Notes: generated by a model from the letters alone, not told the origin. DNA of 8,861 bases from an uncultured Prevotella sp. (GCA_900557255.1 USSA01000118.1:1-8861); one strand, 5' to 3'. Shown: positions 1-5,944, counted from the stretch's first letter. Program-made: numbers and translations.

Positions 1-26
1 GAAACGAGCGGACTTCTGCTCGTTTC
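1..26. repeat. Perfect inverted repeat (hairpin) at the left edge
   Basis: GAAACGAGC (1-9) is the exact reverse complement of GCTCGTTTC (18-26), with an 8-nt spacer; on the plus strand G-T and G-C pairs can lengthen the stem by two. The window edge may cut a longer stem. Read rightwards it is followed by a moderately T-rich stretch (TGTATTTTG), so it could terminate a gene lying left of the window. Read leftwards it lies in the predicted 5' leader of a transcript from the promoter at 66-95. The sequence does not decide between the two. Confidence 0.6.
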
Positions 27-80
27 TGTATTTTGCAATATGCAAAGAACGCCTTAATTCGGGGACAAAGATACGATATT
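1..80. repeat. Copy A of a duplicated intergenic element
   Basis: This stretch shares its order of blocks with 5742-5815 in the same orientation: GAAACGAGC, TTCT, TTGCAATAT, CAAAGAACGC, then ATT and AAAGATA. By eye roughly 70 percent of positions match, with one or two short indels. Copy A keeps the perfect hairpin (1-26), the dyad TTTGCA-ATA-TGCAAA (32-46) and a consensus leftward promoter. In copy B the second hairpin arm, the dyad and the -7 box are all damaged. Copy A therefore looks like the functional version and copy B a decayed one. Confidence 0.6.
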
Positions 81-95
81 TTTCTAAATATCCAA
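66..95 (-). promoter_or_regulatory. Candidate leftward Bacteroidota promoter
   Basis: On the minus strand TTG (95-93) is followed after 19 nt by TATCTTTG (73-66), a full match to the Bacteroidota TAnnTTTG -7 box. Transcription would start near 62 and run off the left edge through the dyad at 32-46 and the hairpin at 1-26. No ATG occurs on the minus strand between 62 and 1, so any driven gene starts beyond the window with a leader longer than 60 nt. Confidence 0.55.
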
Positions 96-186
96 TGATT
101 TACAAGAGGAATTTTATGGAAATTAGAACTTTTTATAGTAAAACCTTGCTTCGCAAGTAATTTGAGATTAGAAACATCAGTGAATC

Positions 187-217
187 CAAATTTAATGTAT
201 ATTGTCTGTTTCCACAA
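187..217 (-). promoter_or_regulatory. Second candidate leftward promoter
   Basis: On the minus strand TTG (217-215), 20 nt, then TAAATTTG (194-187) fits the Bacteroidota pattern exactly. The predicted start is near 183. It lies in tandem with the promoter at 66-95 and could add to expression of the gene left of the window. It could also make a short RNA ending at the hairpin 145-157. The only leftward open frame nearby encodes about 14 residues and is not convincing. Confidence 0.4.
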
Positions 218-218
218 T

Positions 219-273
219 TTTCACCGTGGTACGACTCCCAACAATATGTACCACAGTGAAACTTCTTTTTTTT
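219..273 (+). terminator. Hairpin with T-tract, rightward polarity
   Basis: TTTCAC-C-GTGGTAC (219-232) pairs with GTACCAC-A-GTGAAA (248-261): thirteen base pairs with one C/A mismatch and a 15-nt loop. Eight T follow at 266-273, so the polarity is that of a plus-strand intrinsic terminator. This is odd because no rightward gene is visible upstream; in the leftward direction, needed for the two-component operon, no T-tract follows. It may block rightward transcription from reading antisense into the regulator gene. Confidence 0.55.
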
Positions 274-313
274 ATATAGTTGTGCGAAAAAAACATCAAG
301 TCAATTCTTGTCA

Positions 314-1066
314 TCATCTGTCGAGCCAATTCTTCAATTGCATGATTTTGTCTTTGCTGACCACAATTCGCAACTCAGGAAATCCATGAAGGCTAATGGT
401 CATTTTGTATTTGAAGAAATTGGTGAGTTTGTCAATGCGCTCGATATTTACCATATATTGGCGGCTGACACGGAAGAACAAATTGGGATTCAGTTGCTGT
501 TCCAAGTCTCTCAAAGATTGATTGATGGTTACAGAATTACCATCACTAAGGTATGCCCTAACGACACCATTCTCTGATAAGAAATAACTAATGTCAGTTG
601 TCTTGACAAGTTTGAAGCCATCATAGATATGCACAAGGAAATGGTCTCTCCATTTCTTGCCTGTTGCCATCCCCATTTTCTCCATCAGAGCTGAGTAATC
701 TATGATTTTATTGCACAGGGCTTTAGCCTTTATTAGAGCTTTCTCCAATTCTTCTGGCAATATCGGTTTCTGAAGATAGGCGATGCCATTGCTCTTGAAT
801 GCTTCCAAGGCATATTCATTATAAGCCGTGGTGAATATCACAGGCGAAGTTGGGGCTATCTCCAAGAAAGCCTCGAACACATCACCATCGCCCAGTCTTA
901 TATCCGCAAAGATTACATCCTCGTCATGCGGATTTTGCAGATAGTCGATGACCGCTCTCATTGTTGTTAACGGTCCTTGTATTTCCATAGAGTTGTCTAT
1001 GTTTTGCAAGAGGCGTTTCAGTCTTGAAAAGCCACGTTCTTCGTCTTCTATGATTAAAACTTTCAT
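314..1066 (-). CDS. LytTR-family response regulator
   Basis: A 250-aa cytoplasmic transcription regulator of the LytR/AlgR class. Residues 1-115 form a receiver domain: acidic pocket E7-D8, probable phosphorylated Asp D55 in FADIRLGDG, the conserved Thr at 79-80 in TTAYNEYALEAF, and Lys100-Pro101 in LQKP. Residues about 140-250 form a LytTR DNA-binding domain, with the typical ISYFLSENG segment (159-167) and FFRVSRQYMVN (197-207). Length is normal for the family. The ATG overlaps the kinase stop codon as ATGA, so translation of the two is probably coupled and the kinase is the expected partner. Phosphorylation of D55 should alter binding to direct-repeat sites; possible sites lie in the divergent control region. 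The family call is firm; the target genes are inferred from position. Confidence 0.93.
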   Translation of the reverse strand: MKVLIIEDEERGFSRLKRLLQNIDNSMEIQGPLTTMRAVIDYLQNPHDEDVIFADIRLGDGDVFEAFLEIAPTSPVIFTTAYNEYALEAFKSNGIAYLQKPILPEELEKALIKAKALCNKIIDYSALMEKMGMATGKKWRDHFLVHIYDGFKLVKTTDISYFLSENGVVRAYLSDGNSVTINQSLRDLEQQLNPNLFFRVSRQYMVNIERIDKLTNFFKYKMTISLHGFPELRIVVSKDKIMQLKNWLDR

Positions 1067-2067
1067 GATTTTGATAAGATTGGAAGTTTAACTTCAAAAT
1101 ATTTATTGTCGTTACTAACGACTAGTTCCTTTCCTAATAGACTATAGTGCAGACGCAAGTTTGACAATCCCTTTTGTGTTGTAGGTAAAGTGCTCTTTAT
1201 CGGATTCACTACATTTCTAACGATAATATATTCGCCATGACAATACACTGAGATAAAAAGCGGTCTTTCCTTGGTATGACAGTTATGCTTTATCGCATTC
1301 TCTACCATCATTTGTATCGCCAATGGCAAGGTCTTATTCTTGCATATTTCCAGTTCTTCGGCAATTTCCACATGTATGGTATGAGGAGAACTTATCTCTT
1401 GAAGCTCACAATAGTTCTTCACGAAATGAATCTCTTCATGTACTGGCACCGTCTCATCATCCAGATGTGTGACTACATATCTATAGATTTCAGAGAATTT
1501 CAGAGTGAAACTTTCTGCCTGTACAGGATTCTCCTCAATCAAGTCTGCCAACGTGTTGATGCTGTTGAATATGAAATGCGGATTCATCTGCAGACGCAAG
1601 AGATTATTGGTAAGCACTACGTTTTCCTTCTCTTTCCTGATGAGGATGGAGCAATAATATAGGCACGCATTCACCATGGTCAGCAATGTGGCGATTAATC
1701 CAAAAATATATAATCTGTCCCAATACACATCGTTCCCAGCATGCCAAAGATTATCAAATATGTTTTCAAATGCAACAGCCCAAACAGAATTGGCTAGCAG
1801 CAACAATAGAATATGGGTGGCAAAGCGAGGATAGCTTATCTTGTTTTTAACAAAAATGTTACCCAAAGAAATAGAAATCCACAAAGAGAATAATGTATAA
1901 AAAGAACAATATACTATGTCGAAGCACAAGTCCTTGAAAGTGACACCTGTACCCACAAACGTATCAAAGTCCATCAGTGCCCATAGCAAGTAGGAAAAGA
2001 TGCATGTAGCGATGGATATGATGAACCAATTCTTTATAAGACTATGATATTTCTTCATATAACTCAT
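1063..2067 (-). CDS. LytS/YesM-type sensor histidine kinase, integral membrane
   Basis: A 334-aa inner-membrane sensor kinase. Four hydrophobic segments lie at about residues 12-33, 45-68, 81-100 and 118-142, with no obvious large periplasmic sensor domain. A short linker leads to the His_kinase (PF06580-type) motif MNPHFIFNSINTL with phosphorylated His164, then an ATP-binding region with N-box MMVENAIKHN (253-262, N257) and G-box KGLSNLRLHY (299-308). The frame can be opened at a TTG at 2109, but that TTG is the -33 element of a well-matched promoter, so I start at ATG 2067, preceded by an A-run; ATG 2058 is the alternative. It overlaps the downstream regulator by 4 nt. The signal is unknown. 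Architecture resembles the phylum's common four-helix kinases paired with LytTR regulators. Confidence 0.9.
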   Translation of the reverse strand: MSYMKKYHSLIKNWFIISIATCIFSYLLWALMDFDTFVGTGVTFKDLCFDIVYCSFYTLFSLWISISLGNIFVKNKISYPRFATHILLLLLANSVWAVAFENIFDNLWHAGNDVYWDRLYIFGLIATLLTMVNACLYYCSILIRKEKENVVLTNNLLRLQMNPHFIFNSINTLADLIEENPVQAESFTLKFSEIYRYVVTHLDDETVPVHEEIHFVKNYCELQEISSPHTIHVEIAEELEICKNKTLPLAIQMMVENAIKHNCHTKERPLFISVYCHGEYIIVRNVVNPIKSTLPTTQKGLSNLRLHYSLLGKELVVSNDNKYFEVKLPILSKS

Positions 2068-2078
2068 TTTTTTGCTTG

Positions 2079-2109
2079 CAAATTTAGTGTTTTTTTTCGA
2101 GATAGACAA
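2079..2109 (-). promoter_or_regulatory. Promoter of the two-component operon
   Basis: On the minus strand TTG (2109-2107), 20 nt, then TAAATTTG (2086-2079). Transcription should start near 2075, leaving a leader of roughly 8 nt before ATG 2067 or 17 nt before ATG 2058. This promoter excludes the upstream TTG codon at 2109 as the translation start. Confidence 0.7.
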
Positions 2110-2119
2110 TAGTAAGAAC

Positions 2120-2147
2120 CATGAATGACGAAAAAACGCTCATGAAT
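2120..2147. promoter_or_regulatory. CATGAAT direct repeat, candidate LytTR site
   Basis: CATGAAT occurs at 2120-2126 and again at 2141-2147, exactly 21 bp apart, or two helical turns. A partial inverted copy, ATTCAT, is at 2170-2175. LytTR regulators as a family bind short direct repeats about two turns apart, so this pair, just upstream of the -33 box of the two-component promoter, could be an autoregulatory site. The assignment is inference. Confidence 0.35.
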
Positions 2148-2209
2148 CCTCTATTTTCGCTTATAAACCATTCATAGCATAGTAAGATAAGGTTCATCTG
2201 TGGTTTTGA

Positions 2210-2239
2210 GTGATTCACACCTCAATTTCTCCGAATCAC
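2210..2239. promoter_or_regulatory. GTGATTC/GAATCAC dyad upstream of the lipoprotein promoter
   Basis: GTGATTC (2210-2216) and its exact reverse complement GAATCAC (2233-2239) are separated by 16 nt, and the left half sits in a smaller palindrome, GTGATTCAC. The dyad is centred about 60 nt upstream of the expected start and ends 11 nt before the -33 TTG, a common place for an activator site. Which protein would bind is unknown. Confidence 0.35.
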
Positions 2240-2250
2240 GATGATTGTAC

Positions 2251-2281
2251 TTGCATAGTCTGAAATATCTTAATACTTTTG
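2251..2281 (+). promoter_or_regulatory. Promoter of the lipoprotein/barrel operon
   Basis: TTG (2251-2253), 20 nt, then TACTTTTG (2274-2281), a match to TAnnTTTG. Expected start near 2285 gives a leader of about 34 nt, A-rich next to the ATG at 2319. It diverges from the two-component promoter, with about 140 nt between the two -33 boxes. Confidence 0.75.
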
Positions 2282-2318
2282 CACTCGAAAAATTTAGGTT
2301 AAATCAAAAATAAGACAA

Positions 2319-3779
2319 ATGAAAAGATTTATTATTTATTTCTCATTTATGCTGCTTTATATATTAAGCGGCTGTAGTGATGAGCCAATGACTCAACACT
2401 TTGGAGAGACAACAACAGAGAAATTCCAAACTAGTGGAGATGGCTTCCTTAGTCTTCCTTCTAAAGATGCACTACAAGATGCCATAGAACAAGGAACTAT
2501 GACTAGAAGCACTATTTCCAGTTTTGTTGAGAATGGAGAATTTACGTCTTTACTTGATGAAGTGAGTTCAAATGCTCCTTGTTTAGATGAGTTGACTACA
2601 GAGGAAAAGGACACAATTCTAAGCCAACATCTGACTTATTATGAGGCATTTGGATATGAAGATCTTGTCCCAAACGAAAACTTTGCCAAACTTTTAAACT
2701 GGAAAGGAGAAATCCTCGTAGATGATTCCTTGTACAGAATTACACCAATAGGAACATTTTGCACAAGTGATGCAACACCTGTAGGTTCTCAAAAGATAGA
2801 GAGTTTATATCAGCAAATTCTGCAAAAAGACAGTTTGGCTTTTAATGATAGTACTTATATAAAGTTAACTGACAACGTTTTGTTATATAATAGTTTTCCA
2901 GAATATAAATTAGAAGGAACTTCGCTAGAATCTAGAGCTTCAACTGAAGTTCCATTAAAACACTATGCCTCAAATAAGAGTAATGGATGGGTATGGAAAC
3001 AATTATCTAATCTTTTGGGAGATCGTTCCACAAAGCATTATGAATACTTACATAAAAAAAGAGTGAACGGCTCTTTGTATGATTATAATTATGGAGTTTA
3101 TGCAGAGAGTGGTGCATTTGTTTCTGCCAGCAGAAAGAGAGGAGGCTTTTTCAGGAAAATTAATGGTTGGAAGGACATAGATGCCCAAGAGTTAGAGATA
3201 GTATGTAAGGATCTTTCTTTTGTGTTAGACTACAATGTTCCATACACATTGACTTTTCCTTCCAATTTACAATTGGTTAGTACATCAAATTATGTTCAGA
3301 CTAATTTAAGTGAAAAGCCACTGAGAGCTATAGATATTCTTGGGTATGATGTACCAGCTAAAGCATTCTACAGTACGTTGAAAGGTACAGCTCCGCAAAT
3401 TCTAAATATGGTTCGCAAAGAATTAAACAGAAACAAAGAATTAAACAGAGATAAAATTCCCGATGATATAGAAGTTATTAGGATTTTGACACCGACTAAA
3501 TGTTATACTAAGATATTGGAATGCAAGACATCTGAGAAAAATAGTTCAAAGCTACGGAAAGTATTTAATCATAGTTGGCAATTCTATATATCCAATAACA
3601 TTATTAATAACCCTTTAAAGTTGAAGAGTGCTGCTGATTTCTTTACAAATGTAAAGAGTATTCCGGTAAAGCATATAGAATCTGGCAGAGTTATATTACT
3701 CTCAAAAATCGATGGTAGCTGGGGTGGGCTAGTAATAGATAAAAATTATCAAGGTATAGACGAACACATTTATCGTTAA
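2319..3779 (+). CDS. Large secreted lipoprotein of unknown function
   Basis: A 486-aa protein with a lipoprotein signal peptide: basic MKR, a hydrophobic run to about residue 15, and lipobox LSGC with the lipidated Cys at 19. The following SDE is acidic, as in Bacteroidota lipoproteins exported to the cell surface. I recognise no catalytic or binding domain. Visible features are an acidic, Ser/Thr-rich N-terminal third, an aromatic and basic middle (about 215-280; WVWKQLSNLLGD, KHYEYLHKKRVNG), and the hexapeptide duplication KELNRN-KELNRD near 367-378. The gene is AT-rich compared with the TonB-type gene to the right. It leads a unit with two barrel proteins and diverges from a two-component system, suggesting an envelope or surface role under that system. 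Function is not known to me. Confidence 0.85.
   Translation: MKRFIIYFSFMLLYILSGCSDEPMTQHFGETTTEKFQTSGDGFLSLPSKDALQDAIEQGTMTRSTISSFVENGEFTSLLDEVSSNAPCLDELTTEEKDTILSQHLTYYEAFGYEDLVPNENFAKLLNWKGEILVDDSLYRITPIGTFCTSDATPVGSQKIESLYQQILQKDSLAFNDSTYIKLTDNVLLYNSFPEYKLEGTSLESRASTEVPLKHYASNKSNGWVWKQLSNLLGDRSTKHYEYLHKKRVNGSLYDYNYGVYAESGAFVSASRKRGGFFRKINGWKDIDAQELEIVCKDLSFVLDYNVPYTLTFPSNLQLVSTSNYVQTNLSEKPLRAIDILGYDVPAKAFYSTLKGTAPQILNMVRKELNRNKELNRDKIPDDIEVIRILTPTKCYTKILECKTSEKNSSKLRKVFNHSWQFYISNNIINNPLKLKSAADFFTNVKSIPVKHIESGRVILLSKIDGSWGGLVIDKNYQGIDEHIYR
3417..3452 (+). repeat. 18-bp in-frame tandem duplication
   Basis: Two adjacent 18-nt units (3417-3434 and 3435-3452) share AAAGAATTAAACAGA and differ at two of the last three bases. 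They add six residues each (KELNRN, KELNRD) to the lipoprotein. It looks like a replication-slippage duplication. Confidence 0.7.
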
Positions 3780-3794
3780 AGTTATGTTTAATAT

Positions 3795-3834
3795 ATAGCT
3801 ATTGTCCTTGTATTAACCAAAGGGCAATAGCTAT
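3795..3834. other. Long hairpin without T-tract in the intergenic gap
   Basis: ATAGCTATTGTCCTT (3795-3809) pairs over 15 bp with AAGGGCAATAGCTAT (3820-3834), with a single G-T pair and a 10-nt loop. No T-run follows in either direction (GAAAAAT to the right), so it is not a standard intrinsic terminator. It sits between the lipoprotein gene and the next gene, which has no promoter of its own that I can see. It more likely affects mRNA processing, stability or partial read-through. A 7-codon open frame (ATG 3833, stop 3854-3856) starts at its foot and overlaps the next start codon. Confidence 0.7.
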
Positions 3835-3849
3835 GAAAAATATCAGAAT

Positions 3850-4542
3850 ATGCTAAGAATGTTTTTTATAGGTATCGCACTTCTCACTACAACGGCAGCA
3901 CTTTGCCAGAACAAGAAAGAGATGGATGAACCTGTACATCACTTCTGCGTAAATATAAATGCAGGGTTAGGCGCGAATTACAATACTTGGTTCTTGGAAG
4001 TACAAGGGGAATATAATCCTATTTCTTTCCTTGGCATAAATGTAGGGATGAAATTTCTCAATCCGTGTAAGCAAGATGAAAGCCTACACATAGTATGCCC
4101 CGAAGGTAAATATGAACTTGACGAATATTCCACATTTATGTATCATTTTATCTTACATCCATCTATCCACCTATGCGCTCCAGCTATAAAACTTGATAAC
4201 GTTGGAGATAAGTTGATATTTAGAATGGAGTATGGAATTCTTTTACCTCTTAATCATTTCACAAAAGGGCATGCATATCCCCAGCCTGACAATGGGCAAC
4301 TACCAGATTCATATTCGCCAATAGATATAAAGAACATAAAAAGCGGAACGCCATTTTATCATGAGACAAGTGTTTCAGCCAATCTTGTCAGTGACAGATG
4401 GAAATTTACTTTAGGATACACCTTTTCCAACCTTGACATCTACGGAAGTGCTAGAAATGCGTACTTAGGAAACACGCATATAGAATTTGAGAAAAAGAAA
4501 AGAGGAGATGAGGTATTTATAGGCATTGGATATTATTTATAA
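3850..4542 (+). CDS. Probable small outer-membrane beta-barrel protein
   Basis: A 230-aa exported protein. The first 19 residues form a signal peptide (hydrophobic FFIGIALL, then TAALC before Gln20). Leu before the Cys does not fit a lipobox, so signal peptidase I processing is more likely. The mature part has alternating strand-like segments (VNINAGLGANY, FLEVQGEYN, LGINVGMKFL, KFTLGYTFSNLDI) and ends in EVFIGIGYYL, a C-terminal strand with aromatic and Leu residues typical of outer membrane barrels. I do not recognise the exact family. It lies 70 nt after the lipoprotein gene and 34 nt before another barrel gene with no visible internal promoter, so the three are probably co-transcribed. 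ATG 3859 (residue 4) is an alternative start. Confidence 0.75.
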   Translation: MLRMFFIGIALLTTTAALCQNKKEMDEPVHHFCVNINAGLGANYNTWFLEVQGEYNPISFLGINVGMKFLNPCKQDESLHIVCPEGKYELDEYSTFMYHFILHPSIHLCAPAIKLDNVGDKLIFRMEYGILLPLNHFTKGHAYPQPDNGQLPDSYSPIDIKNIKSGTPFYHETSVSANLVSDRWKFTLGYTFSNLDIYGSARNAYLGNTHIEFEKKKRGDEVFIGIGYYL

Positions 4543-4576
4543 TATATTTAGTTCGCAAAAATAGCAACATAATAAA

Positions 4577-5263
4577 ATGAAGAAAATTGCATTAATAAGT
4601 CTTGCTATTATGGCAAGCCTTTTTCCTTTGTGCAGCATGGCACAACAGGGAGTCAAAGTAGATGTACATACTGGTGCAAACTTATCTGGTTTTGCTGGTG
4701 GAAAATCCTATGCTGCCCAAGATAGAAAAATGAAAATGGGTGCTAGTGTAGGTGTTGGTGTATCCTATGAAAAAAGCAAGAACTTTGTCTATTCCTCGGG
4801 AATTGATTTCTTAATGACGGCAGGTAGCTATACCGCCATGTCAGACTACTATAATGGTGGACTTACAGCTGCATTTCCTGCGGTAAATTCAAGAGAACTA
4901 TCCATCCAAATTCCTGTCAAGTTTGGATATGACTTCACTCTGGGTGAGAAGTTGCATTTCATTCCTTCTGTTGGTGCGTATGGAAGATTTTCCATGGTAT
5001 CTATCAAGGAGAATGTAACCGAGAATACAGATGGAAAGTCTGGTAATAGCTTCAAATGGAACAGCTTCAACAACTATCAACATAATACCAATCGCCTTGA
5101 TGGTTATAAGCGATGGGATGTTGGAGGCTTAATTGAAGGAAAGTTTGTTTATGCCAATCGTTATGCTGTAACATTAGGCTATTCTCGTGGTTTTCTTGAC
5201 AAGTCACCTCAGTTTAAATTCAAGAACCACAGCTATCATCTGACATTGGGATATACATTATAG
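4577..5263 (+). CDS. PorT-like outer membrane beta-barrel protein
   Basis: A 228-aa outer-membrane protein. The signal peptide is clear: MKK, hydrophobic ALISLAIMASLF, then CSMA before QQG with cleavage after Ala22. The mature protein shows the pattern of the outer membrane beta-barrel (PorT-type) family common in Bacteroidota: opening strand VDVHTGANLSGF, KMGASVGVGVSYE, FVYSSGIDFLM, then LSIQIPVKFGYDF, LHFIPSVGAYGRF, RWDVGGLIEGKF, YAVTLGYSRGF, and the closing SYHLTLGYTL. Length fits an eight-stranded barrel. It is the last gene of the three-gene unit and is followed at 5295 by a strong terminator. Specific cargo or partner cannot be read from the sequence; the name describes the fold, not involvement in type IX secretion. 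Confidence 0.85.
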   Translation: MKKIALISLAIMASLFPLCSMAQQGVKVDVHTGANLSGFAGGKSYAAQDRKMKMGASVGVGVSYEKSKNFVYSSGIDFLMTAGSYTAMSDYYNGGLTAAFPAVNSRELSIQIPVKFGYDFTLGEKLHFIPSVGAYGRFSMVSIKENVTENTDGKSGNSFKWNSFNNYQHNTNRLDGYKRWDVGGLIEGKFVYANRYAVTLGYSRGFLDKSPQFKFKNHSYHLTLGYTL

Positions 5264-5294
5264 TGGTTCTCCTTGATTTTACAACAACAATGAA

Positions 5295-5344
5295 GACACT
5301 TTGTGGCAATTCTTGTAAAGAATAACCACAAAGTGTCATTTTTT
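5295..5344 (+). terminator. Strong intrinsic terminator of the lipoprotein/barrel unit
   Basis: GACACTTTGTGG (5295-5306) pairs perfectly with CCACAAAGTGTC (5326-5337). Within it ATTCTT (5309-5314) pairs with AAGAAT (5318-5323) around a 3-nt loop, giving a nearly continuous 18-bp helix. A run of six T follows (5339-5344). It lies 31 nt after the stop codon of the PorT-like gene. Confidence 0.9.
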
Positions 5345-5361
5345 ATATTTGCTTACTAGAA

Positions 5362-5634
5362 TTATCCAAATACCTGCTGCCACAACGTTTTGTTGCTTAC
5401 GATGATCCTGACATCGGCTTTCATATACTTTTGCAGTATAGGAATATTTTGTCCCTGTGTGCTCACTGTGGCTGTAGCCATAAAATAGTTGCCATCTTCC
5501 CTATGTATGAGCTTGGCATTATGGCTCATGATGTCGCAGTTATAAGATGCATTAGCGTTGCCCTCGAAAGATACATGAGCCGTTCATGACTCATCGAAAA
5601 GATACAAATACTTGTATGGTACAAACACCTGCAT
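5362..5634 (-). pseudogene. Decayed 3' end of an unrecognised minus-strand gene
   Basis: Read on the minus strand, 5634-5362 gives a protein-like sequence with one in-frame TGA (5586-5584). The first part is MQVFVPYKYLYLFDES. After the stop come 73 residues, including AHVSFEGNANASYNCDIMSH, GNYFMATATV, IPILQKYMKADVRIIVSN and the end TLWQQVFG, then TAA at 5364-5362. The composition is that of a real soluble protein, not random frame. A single base change (for example GGA to TGA) would explain the stop. Upstream of 5646 the frame is broken by several stops, so the N-terminus is lost. A degenerate promoter-like copy of the left-edge element lies about 110 nt upstream on the same strand. I do not recognise the family. 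A still-translated 55-aa fragment from an internal ATG cannot be excluded. Confidence 0.6.
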
Positions 5635-5646
5635 TGCATAGAGTCA

Positions 5647-5741
5647 TGTTGACGTATCACATGAGATGTCTCAACAAAATCATTTATTGATTGAATATCA
5701 ACGAATTAAGTATTACAAAGAATGTAGCTGCTAACGATTTA
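5647..5741. other. Intergenic stretch with no visible feature
   Basis: Between the gene remnant and copy B of the duplicated element I see only AT-rich sequence with stops in the remnant's frame. It may be the eroded 5' part of that minus-strand gene. Confidence 0.4.
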
Positions 5742-5815
5742 GAAACGAGCTATATTCTTTTTCTTTCACAACCTTGCAATATACAAAGAACGCTTTGATT
5801 ACAGGTAGAAAGATA
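5742..5815. repeat. Copy B (degenerate) of the duplicated intergenic element
   Basis: It matches the left-edge element (1-80) in the same orientation, sharing GAAACGAGC, TTGCAATAT, CAAAGAACGC and AAAGATA in order. Its hairpin's second arm is lost (TTTTCTTTC instead of GCTCGTTTC), and the TTTGCA/TGCAAA dyad is broken. The leftward -7 box reads TATCTTTC instead of TATCTTTG, although a TTG survives 18 nt upstream (5836-5834). It reads as an inactivated promoter/leader for the gene remnant further left. Confidence 0.55.
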
Positions 5816-5913
5816 AATTGAAATTTTGAAATACAATTATTTTTGCTCATTTTTTCACTTTCTTTAATGGATATCCTTAGCAAGTCTCTTATTACTTTAC
5901 CTACTTCAAGGTA

Positions 5914-5944
5914 TTGCAAATATATACCGATTTTCGTACCTTTG
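5914..5944 (+). promoter_or_regulatory. Promoter of the TonB-receptor-like gene
   Basis: TTG (5914-5916), 20 nt, then TACCTTTG (5937-5944), followed by CAGCC. The transcript should start near 5948, leaving a 24-nt leader before ATG 5972. This places the upstream in-frame ATG at 5843 outside the transcript. The same flanking bases recur at the promoter of the next gene. Confidence 0.8.

Larger units (their letters stand above)
96..313. other. Intergenic region left of the response regulator gene
   Basis: I see no credible gene here. Besides the hairpin at 219-261 and the leftward promoter at 187-217, there is a short hairpin CTTGC-TTC-GCAAG at 145-157, followed on the minus strand by a GTTTTAC run that might end a short leftward RNA. 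Just past the regulator's stop codon, on the minus strand, a weak CAAG/CTTG stem (310-297) is followed by seven T (293-287). That could be a poor terminator for the two-component operon. Confidence 0.4.

Noticed and set aside
162..577. Two overlapping plus-strand open frames of 75 and 89 codons
   Set aside because: They run across the hairpin and into the antisense of the response regulator's LytTR domain, with no promoter or protein-like pattern.
1276..1662. 128-aa open frame on the plus strand
   Set aside because: It is antisense to the conserved ATP-binding region of the histidine kinase; the kinase motifs show which strand is coding.
2305..2312. Second leftward -7-like box (CAAAAATA on the plus strand)
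   Set aside because: No TTG lies at the right distance, and it sits next to the lipoprotein start; the promoter at 2079-2109 is far better placed for the kinase operon.
5290..5325. 11-codon open frame beginning ATGAAGACA
   Set aside because: It is embedded in the terminator hairpin; its bases are explained by the stem and no expression signal precedes it.
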